Of a stretch of 64,000 nucleotides of DNA, positions 1-9,691 are shown piece by piece. The first letter of the stretch is position 1. Every line of letters starts with the position of its first letter. The notes beneath the pieces are model-generated. The model did not search any database, was not told the origin of the DNA, and saw nothing but the letters and a program-made list of their open reading frames with translations. The position numbers and the translations under genes were made by a program. This DNA comes from Desulfobacteraceae bacterium Eth-SRB2 (lineage in GTDB: Bacteria; Desulfobacterota; Desulfobacteria; Desulfobacterales; UBA11574): assembly GCA_004193595.1 (NCBI GenBank), contig RPGQ01000004.1:108264-172263 (forward strand), read 5' to 3'.

Positions 1-1
1 T

Positions 2-67
2 GTCGGTGCACAGTTCAATAATACAAAATTACTTGAAAAAGATTTGGGGGTTTATCTGAGGAAATAA
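2..67 (+). CDS. 3' end of a PilZ-domain protein gene (truncated by window edge)
   Basis: An open frame enters from the left edge and stops with TAA at 65-67. Its 21 visible residues end in a block (VGAQF...LGVYLRK) that lines up with the last residues of the PilZ protein at 1959-2417 (IGTKF...LGFYLRT). I infer the C-terminus of a paralogous PilZ protein, a c-di-GMP receptor family. The fragment is short, so the call rests on this match alone. Confidence 0.5.
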   Translation, partial: VGAQFNNTKLLEKDLGVYLRK

Positions 68-255
68 TTTGTCCTATACAGAGACGTTTCGACATTTTTC
101 AACAATAGGATCTATTTAACCTGACATCAGAAAAATATGATATCTGCATAAAAATTTTTGTTGTGAATGATGTCGATACTTTTGGAGCTACTACCGGTTT
201 TGATAACCAACTGTTTTTAATTTTTACGTCCTATGCGATTATCCCGAAGCCCACG

Positions 256-1941
256 CTACGGACGATCCGCTTTGTGCTTTGCGCTTAATGCCAGCAGCAT
301 TTCCTCTCTCTCGGCTCGCACCTGATCCTTAATCCTTTTGACGTGGCCTCGGCCCAACCCCTTGACCTCACAGCCAAGTTCGAAATAGCGCTTGATTTTC
401 GTATCATCCAATATACCGAAGCAGTCGATTACTGCCAGGGGAGCGCCGGCGGTCTCCACTACTTTATCGGGGTCCAGATCTAAATAATGCTTGTGTCTGA
501 CTGCAAAAATAACCGCATCGCAACCGTGTAATGCCTGTGCCAAGTCTTTCTTAACGTGCAGGTCGGCAAGTTTGTCCTGGCTGCGAAAGAACCTTTTCAG
601 GCTATGCGTAGGGGAAGGGTACTCGTCTTGCTTTTCAAATTCCCACCAGTGCTGTACATAGGGGTCGTGCACCCTAAGTTCAGCTCCCATTTCAGTCAGT
701 CTGCGAACGACCAATTCAGATCCGCTGTATCGAGTGTCTCCAACGTCCTCGCGATAAGAGGCTCCAAGAAGCAGGATTTCGGCAGCCGCCAGCGGACGGC
801 TCATATTGCGGAGTGCATCACGGGTAAGTTGGGCAACGTGCAATGACCGGGTGTCGTTGATATTGATGGCGAGGGGGGTAATCTTGAAAATATCGTCTTC
901 AAACCCGTGAATGTGTCGGTATGCCCACATTCCCAGCCCGCCGTCTTTGGGCAAGCAGTAACCGCCAATGCCGGGTCCCGGAAAAATAATGTTGCTGTGT
1001 GTGGGTCGAACCTTGATAGCTTCGAGAACTTTGATAAGGTCAACGCCATTTCGTTCGGCAAACAGACTCCATTCGTCGAGGAACGCCAGAATCGTTGCAC
1101 GGTAACTATTTTCCACGATTTTTGCCGTTTCCGACTCAATGGGCCGATCTAATACAGTCAGAGGATACTCATCCGTATTGATCACTTCTTCGAGAAACTT
1201 TACCACCCGGCCGGTGGCCTCTTGGTTGGTTCCGCTGCAAACCCTCCAAAAATCGCGGATGCTGGCAACATAATGCCTGCCGGGCATCACCCTTTCAAAA
1301 CTATGGGCCAACAAGGGATCACTTTCAATACCGCGTTTGCGAAACATTTTCCTCATAATGGGATAAGCCACCTGTTCGGTGGTGCCCGGGGCCACGGTTG
1401 TTTCGATGAGCACAAGCGCATCAGGAGTGATGTGTTCGGCGATGATCTCCAAGGATATCTCCAATGCGGCCATGTCCGTCTGTCCATTCTTCACATCACC
1501 CAAAGATTCCTTCAGGTAATCACACTGAACGTCTACAACCACCACATCTGCAAGTTTCAGGGCGTCGTAAGTAAACGTAGCCGTAAGGGTCTTTTTCTCA
1601 TTAACACAGCGGTGAATCATCGGCAACACCTCCGGGTCCTCTGCCTGTACAGGAGGCAATCCCCGGTTCAGCAAGGGAATCTTCCAGTAGCTGCGAGTGC
1701 TCGGCCGCTGCATTCCAATGACAAACTTGACGGGATTGCCATTTTCATCTTCCGAATCAGCCACCACTGCCGCCATTACAGCACCGACAAACCCCACACC
1801 CATGACCACCACAATCTCACGCCCCTTGTCTCGCTGGTCATGTACCATATTCTTTAGCCGTTCGAATTCCCTTACATACTCATCCGGCTCGGGTAACTGG
1901 AACTTTTCGCCATCAGGACTTATGGAATACTGTTTTAGCAA
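256..1941 (-). CDS. Nucleotide-sugar dehydrogenase, UDP-glucose/GDP-mannose dehydrogenase family
   Basis: Oxidises the C6 hydroxyl of an NDP-sugar to the uronic acid with two NAD+, feeding polysaccharide synthesis in the cytoplasm. The Rossmann signature GVGFVG is at residues 48-53 and the catalytic-cysteine motif GPGIGGYCLPKD has its cysteine at residue 329. A C-terminal UDP-binding domain follows, with the GASYREDVGDTRYS segment that is typical of the family. At 561 residues it is longer than the usual 420-450, with about 40 extra N-terminal residues and a C-terminal extension. It lies just upstream of a PilZ gene on the other side of its promoter end. The exact sugar (UDP-Glc, UDP-ManNAc or GDP-Man) cannot be told from sequence by eye. 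Confidence 0.88.
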   Translation of the reverse strand: MLKQYSISPDGEKFQLPEPDEYVREFERLKNMVHDQRDKGREIVVVMGVGFVGAVMAAVVADSEDENGNPVKFVIGMQRPSTRSYWKIPLLNRGLPPVQAEDPEVLPMIHRCVNEKKTLTATFTYDALKLADVVVVDVQCDYLKESLGDVKNGQTDMAALEISLEIIAEHITPDALVLIETTVAPGTTEQVAYPIMRKMFRKRGIESDPLLAHSFERVMPGRHYVASIRDFWRVCSGTNQEATGRVVKFLEEVINTDEYPLTVLDRPIESETAKIVENSYRATILAFLDEWSLFAERNGVDLIKVLEAIKVRPTHSNIIFPGPGIGGYCLPKDGGLGMWAYRHIHGFEDDIFKITPLAININDTRSLHVAQLTRDALRNMSRPLAAAEILLLGASYREDVGDTRYSGSELVVRRLTEMGAELRVHDPYVQHWWEFEKQDEYPSPTHSLKRFFRSQDKLADLHVKKDLAQALHGCDAVIFAVRHKHYLDLDPDKVVETAGAPLAVIDCFGILDDTKIKRYFELGCEVKGLGRGHVKRIKDQVRAEREEMLLALSAKHKADRP

Positions 1942-1958
1942 ATTGAACCTCCTTATAT

Positions 1959-2417
1959 TTATGTTCTCAAATAAAAGCCCAACTCCGATTTAAATGATTT
2001 CGGTCCGCTAAATTTTGTGCCGATCATTTTATCTTTCACCCATATCACCTTAACGAGAATGTTTATTTCTGATCTCATTTGGTTATCTAACTTAAATTTT
2101 ACTTCCAATTTATCATCTATCGAAATTTGATCTGATCCTAAATTTACAAACCGAATTCCATTCATTGAAAGGTCTTCAACGATTATTTCTCCCTTTTTCC
2201 CTTTTCCGTTATTATGGTATTCGCCGGCGAGTCTGACTTTCTTGCGGTAGTTTTTTCGAAATTCGATGGTGAACCCAAAGACCTCGCCACATCGGCATTT
2301 GCCCTTCACGCGCTTTTGAGTATTCTTGAAATTCGTCATATCTATTTGTTTCGTAAAGGCGCATTTGGGACATATTATCGTTGCTTGATTGTCATCGTTT
2401 ACATAAATCTTTTTCAT
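1959..2417 (-). CDS. PilZ-domain protein with N-terminal zinc ribbon
   Basis: Probable c-di-GMP receptor of 152 residues. The N-terminus carries CPKC (about residues 16-19) and CRCG (about 41-44), which look like a small zinc ribbon. The PilZ domain follows with the RxxxR-type switch (YRKKVRL, near 60) and the D-x-S-x-x-G motif (DLSMNGIRF, near 83), so the ligand-binding residues are present. It sits 17 bp upstream of the sugar dehydrogenase on the same strand, so the two may be co-transcribed. That would fit c-di-GMP control of an extracellular polysaccharide, but this is inference. Five other PilZ genes or fragments occur in the window. Confidence 0.85.
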   Translation of the reverse strand: MKKIYVNDDNQATIICPKCAFTKQIDMTNFKNTQKRVKGKCRCGEVFGFTIEFRKNYRKKVRLAGEYHNNGKGKKGEIIVEDLSMNGIRFVNLGSDQISIDDKLEVKFKLDNQMRSEINILVKVIWVKDKMIGTKFSGPKSFKSELGFYLRT

Positions 2418-2774
2418 AAATTTATCCTTTTTTCACATAAAATATGAGCTTGTATTATGGAGTTGCTGATTATTCATGGAGCTATTGAATCGAAAAAGCT
2501 TCCCGACCCCTCATTAAAATTATAGCATTACAGCACTTTTTGTGCCAAAAAACTTGAAAATAAGTTTATATCAATAACGATAAATAGTTATGCTGCTTAA
2601 CTGTGGTTCCAAATAAAGTTTTGACATAATTCTTTTATCATAAACTTAACGATGTGTCAGAAAATTGACGGGATATAATTGTATTAAGTTCTGGTGAATT
2701 AAATGTTGATATGAACCCGCCCACGGTTAACAAAATATAACCCATCAAAAACTCAGACTCGTGTCCATCCATAA

Positions 2775-2936
2775 ATGAGGATTTTTATTCAAGATCAAGG
2801 CATGTGAAAAAAATAAACATCCCCGTACGACCTGACGGCCCTGTCCCGGTATTTTCACGGGGACCTACGGGACCCCGATAACGGGATTTACGCTTTGCTC
2901 CAACAGGCAGGCATATGTTTAATATTCCGAGGATTT
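2775..2936 (+). repeat. Dispersed repeat C, copy 1 (interrupted by GC-rich insert)
   Basis: Two blocks, at about 2775-2815 (TGAGGATTTTTATTCAAG...) and 2908-2936 (GGCATATGTTTAATATTCCG), match in inverted orientation the segment at 12761-12832. Here they are separated by about 90 bp of GC-rich sequence containing CCCCGT...ACGGGG-type complementary stretches that is absent from the other copy. No coding sequence is visible. Confidence 0.6.
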
Positions 2937-2956
2937 ATTCGCCACCGAACTTTGAT

Positions 2957-3130
2957 GAACTCGTAAAAAGTCCGATTTAGACGGTTTCGTAATAAGTTCA
3001 AACTCCCCCGCCAAACATAGGCGGGATAAAAAGGCGTCGCAAATTTTGTAATCATGATGAGGTCTTATCATACGTTGAATGATTGCGAAATGCAGCACAA
3101 CGCAGAAGTTGGACTTTTTACAAGACCGTC
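2957..3130 (+). mobile_element. MITE-like inverted-repeat element, copy 1
   Basis: The core at 2980-3130 starts GACGGTTTCGTAATAAGTTC and ends GGACTTTTTACAAGACCGTC, an imperfect terminal inverted repeat of about 20 bp. It contains the hairpin CCCGCC...GGCGGG and no open frame. A 24-bp left extension with CGTAAAAAGTCCGATTTA is shared with copy 3 and, inverted, with copy 2. Two further copies lie at 7020-7195 (inverted) and 35951-36137. Its size and structure suggest a non-autonomous element; no transposase with matching ends is in the window. Confidence 0.7.
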
Positions 3131-3240
3131 AACTTTGGCGAATTAATTTTTTGAACATAACGCTAAGATTGGGCCCCGGTTAAATATTAAATACGGATTT
3201 AACTGGGCAAGCAAAAAGACCATTTATGGATGGACAATAA

Positions 3241-3675
3241 CTAAAACGCTCCCAGCTGGCAGTGCTTTATCTTGACCCCCATGGCTTCGCAGGCACCGCT
3301 GACTTTCATTTTGTGCATTTTAAATCGCAAGGCGATATCCCATGCGCTCTTGCATGGAAGTCGTCCCTGGACCAGCGCGTCAGAAATGGCATTTTTTAAA
3401 TCTTCGGTTACCGTATGTTGAGGCTTCACAATCCTTTTTTTTGGCTGATACCCAAACAATCCCAGTTGGCATTTTACCAGCCTATAATTAATCAGGTCAA
3501 CGGTCATACCCACCGCATCTGCTGACACTTGCAGCTCTTTTGCTATTTCAAAAGCAACCGCACAAGGAATTTCATTTTTATTAGTCCTTTTTAAAATCTC
3601 ATTTTTAATTAAACGGTCCGGTTTTGCATCCGGCCCGTGTTTTTCCACAAATCTTTTTCCATTTTGCAGATCCAT
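3241..3675 (-). CDS. Hypothetical protein made of two tandem repeats with C-Q-L-G-x-F ends
   Basis: I do not recognise a named family. The 144 residues consist of two homologous units of about 55-60 residues. Unit 1 runs from LIKNEIL to CQLGLFGY and unit 2 from DLKNAIS to CQLGAF. Each has a helix start (K-N-E/A-I), a P-C-x-x-A-x-(E/D)-I-A core and ends in K-C/H-CQLG-x-F. The pattern of short amphipathic helices with small residues could be a helix-turn-helix or a metal-binding duplication, but there is no direct evidence. The start ATG at 3675 follows AAAAGGAGAAAGGTA, a good ribosome-binding site. It stands alone between repeat-rich spacers. Confidence 0.6.
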   Translation of the reverse strand: MDLQNGKRFVEKHGPDAKPDRLIKNEILKRTNKNEIPCAVAFEIAKELQVSADAVGMTVDLINYRLVKCQLGLFGYQPKKRIVKPQHTVTEDLKNAISDALVQGRLPCKSAWDIALRFKMHKMKVSGACEAMGVKIKHCQLGAF

Positions 3676-4303
3676 TACCTTTCTCCTTTTATAATTTATA
3701 TCTCGGGAATTTTACAAAAGAATTGAGTTGCCTATAAATATTTTGGCTTCCTTTTCAAGATGAAATTTACCAACAACCCATTTTTCCATTTTCCAAAGCT
3801 CCAGACCCGGACCGTAATTATAGGCTCCTAATCATAGAACCTAAAATCTGCATTAACTATTTTCGAAAGAGATAAATTTGAAATAATTACAATGCGCTAA
3901 ATAGATGTTCTTATCAATATCCGCACACCGATAACGGGCCAAATAAAAGGATGAAATCCGTATTAGATTTCAAAAAAAGTTAACCCTTCGGGAGCCTCGT
4001 CTCAACCGGATCTACTGCGTTATCAATCGATTGCAGTATTACAATACGGCTGCACGATTGATGCCTTGTATATCCGGCAGATACAAGGCTTGCAGAATTT
4101 AGGTAAAACTATTATGTCTGGGACATTTCAATCACAAATTCACCTCACAGGCCCGTCGCAAAATGGCAGACCATCATTCCGGTATTCCATCATTTCAATT
4201 AGGGTGAGGCCCCTAAGTTTTTATACTACCATATTTTTTATAAGCCAAATACAAAATCTGTATTTTTCTTGAACTTAAAAGATCTGTCTGCTAATTATAT
4301 GTT
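3676..4303. other. Non-coding spacer upstream of ispG
   Basis: About 630 bp without a convincing gene. It holds a TGCAG...CTGCA inverted pair near 4031-4060 and, near 4145-4220, a stretch (CCATCATTCC...CCCCTAAGTTTTTAT) that loosely resembles 11790-11845 upstream of trxA, which suggests an old dispersed repeat. A 68-codon open frame at 4066 has no ribosome-binding site and is not supported. Confidence 0.4.
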
Positions 4304-4331
4304 TTGATATATTTTGCTAAAATTTTATAAA
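4304..4331 (+). promoter_or_regulatory. Predicted sigma70 promoter of ispG-proS
   Basis: TTGATA at 4304-4309 and TATAAA at 4326-4331 are separated by 16 bp, about 85 bp upstream of the ispG start. Predicted from sequence only. Confidence 0.45.
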
Positions 4332-4415
4332 AGCATGTTTAATAAACACATAAAACGTATTTTGCGAGCAAATCATACGGGTTATGATACTATTACATAT
4401 TAATAACAAACGGTT

Positions 4416-5498
4416 ATGCCTTTTTTAATAAAACGAAAAAATACATGCCCAATTAAGGTCGGAAATGTTCCGGTGGGCGGCAATGCGCCTGTTGCGGTCC
4501 AGTCCATGACAAATACATTTACTCAAGATGTTCCGGCCACTGTTTCACAAATTCAGCGCCTGGAAAGGGCCGGATGTGAAATTGTAAGGGTGGCCGTACC
4601 TGACCCGGAGGCGGCTGAAGCAATTTCTTCAATAAAGGAACAAGTATCTATCCCGATAATAGCTGACATACATTTTGATTATCGTTTGGCCATGGCTGCG
4701 GTAAAGGCAGGTGCTGACGGGCTGAGACTCAATCCCGGCAATATCGGTAGTAATAAAAAAATAAAAGCGGTTGTTGACTGCGCAAAGACTTTTAATATCC
4801 CCATTAGAATCGGGGTGAATTCCGGCTCCCTTGAAAAAGACATCCTGAAGAAACATAACGGGGCAAGCGCAGAAGCCATGGTTGAAAGTGCCCTGCGGCA
4901 TATTGATTTAATAAAGTCATTGGATTTTCACAATATAAAAATTTCGATTAAGGCCTCTGATGTACATCGAACCGTAGAGGCTTACAGGCTCCTTTCCTCA
5001 AAAACTGATTTGCCGCTTCATGTGGGGGTAACAGAGGCGGGAGGGCTTTATTCAGGAATCGTCAAGTCGTCCCTGGGCATCGGAATGCTTCTTGCGGAGG
5101 GTATCGGAGATACCATCCGTGTCTCTTTAACACGGGATCCGGTTGAAGAGGTTAGGGTTGGATATGAAATTCTGAAAGCACTTGATATCCGGCGCTATGG
5201 GCCGGACATTATATCATGCCCGACTTGCGGGCGCTGTAAAATCGATCTCTTTAATATTGTGGAACGTATTGAAAAAGCGTTATTATTAAACCCCTTGCCC
5301 ATTAAACTTGCCATCATGGGCTGCGTTGTAAACGGGCCGGGAGAAGCCAAGGAGGCGGACCTCGGTATCGCCGGCGGGGACGGCACCGGGATTCTGTTCA
5401 AGAAAGGAAAGGTCATAAAAAAATTTCCTGAAGAGAAACTTGTTGAGGTTTTACTGGCTGAAGTTGAAAAATTTGATAATTATAGGAATTCTGAATGA
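4416..5498 (+). CDS. ispG: 4-hydroxy-3-methylbut-2-enyl diphosphate synthase (flavodoxin type)
   Basis: Converts methylerythritol cyclodiphosphate to HMBPP in the MEP isoprenoid pathway, using a [4Fe-4S] cluster. It has the TIM-barrel N-terminus with the VQSMTNTFTQDV segment. The C-terminal cluster-binding cysteines are in SCPTCGRC (about residue 270) and in MGCVVNGPGEA (about 305). The length of 360 matches the short bacterial form. It overlaps the next gene, proS, by 4 bp (ATGA), so the two are translationally coupled. Confidence 0.96.
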   Translation: MPFLIKRKNTCPIKVGNVPVGGNAPVAVQSMTNTFTQDVPATVSQIQRLERAGCEIVRVAVPDPEAAEAISSIKEQVSIPIIADIHFDYRLAMAAVKAGADGLRLNPGNIGSNKKIKAVVDCAKTFNIPIRIGVNSGSLEKDILKKHNGASAEAMVESALRHIDLIKSLDFHNIKISIKASDVHRTVEAYRLLSSKTDLPLHVGVTEAGGLYSGIVKSSLGIGMLLAEGIGDTIRVSLTRDPVEEVRVGYEILKALDIRRYGPDIISCPTCGRCKIDLFNIVERIEKALLLNPLPIKLAIMGCVVNGPGEAKEADLGIAGGDGTGILFKKGKVIKKFPEEKLVEVLLAEVEKFDNYRNSE

Positions 5499-7015
5499 AA
5501 AAACAAAACAAAACTGCGATAACCCCTACTCGATCTGAAGATTATTCTGAATGGTACCAGCAGGTGGTCAAGGCGTCCCAAATGGCAGATCAATCACCCG
5601 TAAGAGGATGCATGGTGATAAAACCCTGGGGGTATGCGCTCTGGGAAAATATAATGCGCGTACTCGATGATATGTTCAAAGAGACAGGGGTTAAAAATGC
5701 GTATTTCCCTCTTTTTATACCACTTTCTTTTCTTGAAAAAGAGGCCGAACATGTGGAAGGCTTCGCAAAAGAATGCGCGGTTGTTACCCACCACCGACTT
5801 GAAAAAGGGGTTAACGGCGGTCTGGAACCCGCGGGAATGCTTAATGAACCTCTGGTTGTACGACCGACTTCTGAAACCATCATTGGAGATTCATTCTCCA
5901 AGTGGGTTTCAAGTTATCGCGATCTTCCCCTCCTTATAAACCAGTGGGCAAATGTTGTCCGATGGGAGATGCGAACCCGTGTATTTTTAAGGACCAGTGA
6001 ATTTCTGTGGCAAGAAGGACACACGGTCCATGCCACAGCAGAAGAAGCCGTTGAACGGACTCAAATGATGCTCGATATTTATACCAGGTTTGTCGAAGAA
6101 TACCTGGCCATCCCGGTAATCAAGGGGAGAAAGACGGCCTCGGAAAGATTTCCCGGAGCCGTAGATACCTTGTGCATTGAAGCAATGATGCAGGACAGAA
6201 AAGGACTCCAGGCCGGCACCTCACACTTTTTGGGGCAGAATTTTGCCAAAGCTTCTGAAATAACGTTCCAGTCTTCCATAGAAAAAGAGGAATATGCCTG
6301 GACCACTTCATGGGGAGCATCCACTCGCCTGATCGGCGGGCTCATAATGACCCATGGGGATGATGATGGAATCATTCTTCCGCCCAGGGTTGCATCTTCA
6401 CATGTGGTTCTGATGCCCATAATCCGAACCCCTGAGGACAGGACGACCGTTATGACCTATGTTGAAAGCCTGGCAAAAGAACTGAGAGATAAATTTTATT
6501 ACCACCGCCGTCTTGAAGTGGAAATTGACGATCGCGAGATCGGGGGCGCCAGAGGATGGGAATGGATTAAAAAAGGAATACCGTTACGGGTTGAAATCGG
6601 TCCCAGAGACATTGCCGACAATTCTGTATATGTTGGAAGGAGAGATAAGGGGCACAGAGAAAGAACATCGATTAAAAGGGATCGTTTTGTTGGAGAAATA
6701 ACACATATCCTGGACGAAATACAGCAGACTCTTTTTGATCGTGCCCTGTTGTTTAGAAAAACACATTCCATAACCCTGGACGATAAAAAAGAATTTTACA
6801 AATTTTTCACCCCGGAAAACCCCGAACAGCCTGAAATTCATGGGGGATTCGCATTGTCACACTGGTGCGGGGAAGATCGTTGCGAATCGAAAATAAAAGA
6901 AGCTCTCAGTGTTACCATCAGATGCATCCCGCTGTCCGGCCCATCGGAAAAAGGTAAGTGTATATATTGCGGCGGACCGAGCAGCGGGCGGGTAGTATTT
7001 GCAAAGGCATATTAA
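5495..7015 (+). CDS. proS: Prolyl-tRNA synthetase, archaeal/eukaryote-like short type
   Basis: Charges tRNA-Pro. The 506 residues lack the editing insertion of the long bacterial form. Class II motifs are present: motif 2 around RWEMRTRVFLRTSEFLWQEG (near 150-170) and motif 3 around IGGLIMTHGDDDGIILPPR (near 280-300). An anticodon-binding domain and a C-terminal zinc-type domain with CGEDRCE and CIYCGG follow. The protein ends in Tyr (AKAY), as archaeal-type ProS proteins do. The start ATG overlaps the ispG stop. A MITE-like element begins 5 bp after its stop codon. Confidence 0.95.
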   Translation: MKKQNKTAITPTRSEDYSEWYQQVVKASQMADQSPVRGCMVIKPWGYALWENIMRVLDDMFKETGVKNAYFPLFIPLSFLEKEAEHVEGFAKECAVVTHHRLEKGVNGGLEPAGMLNEPLVVRPTSETIIGDSFSKWVSSYRDLPLLINQWANVVRWEMRTRVFLRTSEFLWQEGHTVHATAEEAVERTQMMLDIYTRFVEEYLAIPVIKGRKTASERFPGAVDTLCIEAMMQDRKGLQAGTSHFLGQNFAKASEITFQSSIEKEEYAWTTSWGASTRLIGGLIMTHGDDDGIILPPRVASSHVVLMPIIRTPEDRTTVMTYVESLAKELRDKFYYHRRLEVEIDDREIGGARGWEWIKKGIPLRVEIGPRDIADNSVYVGRRDKGHRERTSIKRDRFVGEITHILDEIQQTLFDRALLFRKTHSITLDDKKEFYKFFTPENPEQPEIHGGFALSHWCGEDRCESKIKEALSVTIRCIPLSGPSEKGKCIYCGGPSSGRVVFAKAY

Positions 7016-7019
7016 TCTT

Positions 7020-7195
7020 GACGGTTTCGTAAAAAGTCCAACTTCTGCGTTGTGCTGCATTTCGTAATCATTCAACGTACGAAAAGTACGCCTCATGATT
7101 ACAAAATTTGCGACGCCTTTTTATCCCGCCTATGTTTGGCGGGGGAGTTTGGACTTTTTACGAAACCGTCTAAATCCGACTTTTTACGAAAGCAT
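7020..7195 (-). mobile_element. MITE-like inverted-repeat element, copy 2 (inverted)
   Basis: The core at 7020-7170 starts GACGGTTTCGTAAAAAGTCC and ends GGACTTTTTACGAAACCGTC, a near-perfect terminal inverted repeat. Read on the minus strand it matches copies 1 and 3, and the 24-bp extension lies at 7171-7195. It fills almost the whole gap between proS and rel, and could act as a terminator or alter rel expression. Internal hairpins are CGTACGAAAAGTACG and CCCGCC...GGCGGG. Confidence 0.75.
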
Positions 7196-7204
7196 TAATC
7201 TTCG

Positions 7205-9352
7205 ATGATTCGTATCAATGACATAATCGATAAAATTACCGCATATTTCCCGGATGTGGATCTGGATATCATAGACCGTGCCTATATTTACTCGGCTAGG
7301 GTCCACGATGGACAGGTTCGTCTGTCCGGAGAGCCCTATCTTTCTCATCCCCTGGAAGTCGCCGGCATTCTGGCTGATATGAAACTCGATGTTATCAGCG
7401 TTGCGTCCGGCCTGTTGCATGATGTAATTGAGGATACCCATGCCACTCCGGAAGAAATCAATGCTATGTTCGGCGACGAAATCACACATATTGTCTCTGG
7501 GGTAACCAAGTTGAGTGCGCTTCCTTTTAGTAGCAGCTCTCAAGCACGCCAGGCCGAAAGTATCAGAAAGATGATTCTTGCCATGGCGGACGATATCCGG
7601 GTCATACTCATCAAGCTTGCGGACCGGCTTCATAATATGAGGACACTCCAGTTTCACTCGGAGAAAAAAAGGAGAAGAATAGCGCAGGAAACCCTTGATA
7701 TCTATGCTGCTATTGCAGCCCGTCTTGGTATTTACTGGATAAAAAAGGAGCTGGAAGACACCTCGTTTATGTATCTTCAACCTGAAGAATATTCTAAAAT
7801 AGAAAGTTATGTCAACCAAGACAGGGAAGAGGGCGAAAAATACATCGAAACCGTTAAAAGCTTCATTCAGAAAAAAATGGATGAGCACAATTTGAAATGC
7901 GAAGTTCTGGGAAGATATAAGAATTTTTACAGCATCTATAAAAAAATGGTTTCCCAGAACCTTGAATTTGAAGAAGTGTACGATATTATTGCATTCAGGA
8001 TAATCCTCGATACAATACCTCAGTGCTATGAAGTTCTGGGTTCAATACACTCCCTCTGGAAACCGGTTGCCAAAAAGTTCAAAGATTATATCGGTGTTCC
8101 AAAAGCCAATATGTACCAAGCCTTACACACAACAGTTATTGGGCCTTTTGGTGAACGAATAGAGATACAGATACGAACCCGGGAAATGGATAAGGTCGCC
8201 AAATCCGGCATTGCCGCTCACTGGAGCTACAAGGAAGGTGGAAGTTTTGATGAAAAGATGACCAAAACATTTTCCTGGATTCAAAACCTTGTAGAACACC
8301 AGGAAGATTTCAGAGATCCGGATGAATTTCTGGAAAATGTTCGAATCGATCTCTTTCCTGATGAAGTTTACGTTTATACTCCCCGAGGAGAAATAAAATC
8401 CTTACCCAGAGGCGCCACGCCGGTCGATTTTGCTTTTTTAATTCATACAGAAGTCGGAAATCAATGCGCCGGAGCCAAGGTAAACGGCCGTATTGTTCCC
8501 CTTCAATATGAATTAAAAACTGGAGACACTGTTGAAATTTTTACATCAAAGAAGGGCCATCCGAGCAAGGACTGGTTGAATTTTGTCAAGACGGTCAAGG
8601 CCCGTTCCAGAATAAGACAGTGGATCAAAATCCAGGAAAAAGAACGGAGCATTTCCCTTGGCCGGGAGATGTGCGAAAAGGCTTTTCGCAAATACCGTCT
8701 TAATTTTAATGCGCTTTTGAAATCAGAAGAGATGGATAAGGTTGTTGAGCATTTTGGCTTTAAGCATATCGATGATCTAATTGCAAGTGTGGGTTATGGT
8801 AAAATTACCCCTTTGCAGATCGTACGAAAAATTACCCCAAAACCCGATGAGGAAAAAGAGCACAAATCGCTCTTGAACAAAATCATAGGCCGTGTACGGA
8901 AGAAAAAGCCAAGAGAAGGTGTGGTTGTAAAGGGTGTTGATGATATTCTGATAAAGTTCGGCAAGTGCTGCCAGCCGGTTCCCGGAGATCCGATTACAGG
9001 GTATATCACCAGGGGCTACGGCGTTACCGTTCACAGAACCAGCTGTGTCAACGCTCTGAAAATGAGCCCCGAACGGCAAATAGACGTAGAATGGAACGTA
9101 GATATTGCAGATACATATCCTGTAAAAATTCGAATTCGATCTTACGACAGAGTCGGATTACTGGCGGATATTACATCGAATATCAGCAAAAATGGTGCCA
9201 ATATACTCAGCGCACATACGGAAACCCAGGAAAGTAAAATCGTTGACATCTATTTTACCATAGCCGTTAAAAATACCGAACATTTAAAAAAAGTTCTATC
9301 GGCCATTAGGAAAATAAAACACATTCAAGGAGTAAAAAGAATAGACGCGTAG
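7205..9352 (+). CDS. rel: Bifunctional (p)ppGpp synthetase/hydrolase (Rel/SpoT)
   Basis: Makes and degrades the stringent-response alarmone. The 715 residues are in the usual order. The HD hydrolase domain has HDVIEDT near residue 78, so the hydrolase looks intact. The synthetase domain has GRYKNFYSIYKK near 234 and the EIQIRT segment. The TGS domain begins at VYVYTPRGEIKSLPRGATP near 390, and a C-terminal ACT domain lies near 640-710. No strong ribosome-binding site precedes the ATG at 7205, because the MITE-like element sits immediately upstream. It is the only Rel-family gene visible here. Confidence 0.95.
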   Translation: MIRINDIIDKITAYFPDVDLDIIDRAYIYSARVHDGQVRLSGEPYLSHPLEVAGILADMKLDVISVASGLLHDVIEDTHATPEEINAMFGDEITHIVSGVTKLSALPFSSSSQARQAESIRKMILAMADDIRVILIKLADRLHNMRTLQFHSEKKRRRIAQETLDIYAAIAARLGIYWIKKELEDTSFMYLQPEEYSKIESYVNQDREEGEKYIETVKSFIQKKMDEHNLKCEVLGRYKNFYSIYKKMVSQNLEFEEVYDIIAFRIILDTIPQCYEVLGSIHSLWKPVAKKFKDYIGVPKANMYQALHTTVIGPFGERIEIQIRTREMDKVAKSGIAAHWSYKEGGSFDEKMTKTFSWIQNLVEHQEDFRDPDEFLENVRIDLFPDEVYVYTPRGEIKSLPRGATPVDFAFLIHTEVGNQCAGAKVNGRIVPLQYELKTGDTVEIFTSKKGHPSKDWLNFVKTVKARSRIRQWIKIQEKERSISLGREMCEKAFRKYRLNFNALLKSEEMDKVVEHFGFKHIDDLIASVGYGKITPLQIVRKITPKPDEEKEHKSLLNKIIGRVRKKKPREGVVVKGVDDILIKFGKCCQPVPGDPITGYITRGYGVTVHRTSCVNALKMSPERQIDVEWNVDIADTYPVKIRIRSYDRVGLLADITSNISKNGANILSAHTETQESKIVDIYFTIAVKNTEHLKKVLSAIRKIKHIQGVKRIDA

Positions 9353-9398
9353 TCCCTTAATTGTAAATTTCATGCGATTTGATTTCGGCTCGTGTAGG

Positions 9399-9590
9399 CT
9401 AGGGCGCTTTAACCACATGACCTGATTTTATACAGTTGGTGCAGACCATTATCCTTTTGACCCTGCCGTTATACACTGCCCGTACCCTCTGAAGGTTTGG
9501 ATTAAATCGACGTTTTGTCACATTGTGGGCGTGGCTTACATTATTTCCAACAAGCGGTTTTTTTCCGCATATTTCACACATTTTGGCCAT
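9399..9590 (-). CDS. rpmB: 50S ribosomal protein L28
   Basis: Small large-subunit ribosomal protein of 63 residues. It starts [12 protein letters not shown], with the CxxC of the zinc-containing form, a second CTNC pair near the C-terminus, and the [17 protein letters not shown] core typical of the family. A clear AAGGAG lies 7-8 bp upstream of the ATG. Confidence 0.95.
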   Translation of the reverse strand: MAKMCEICGKKPLVGNNVSHAHNVTKRRFNPNLQRVRAVYNGRVKRIMVCTNCIKSGHVVKAP

Positions 9591-9691
9591 TATTATTTCT
9601 CCTTATATCTTTCCGAACCAAGTTAGATACATCTTAATAAGCAGGATGTAAAGTATTTTTCCTACCGTCTGCATTGAGTTTAGTTTATTTT

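Noticed and set aside
1222..1857. 211-codon plus-strand frame inside the sugar dehydrogenase
   Set aside because: Antisense shadow of a confidently identified gene; no family match.
7184..7888. 234-codon minus-strand frame over the rel start
   Set aside because: Antisense to conserved HD-domain coding sequence.
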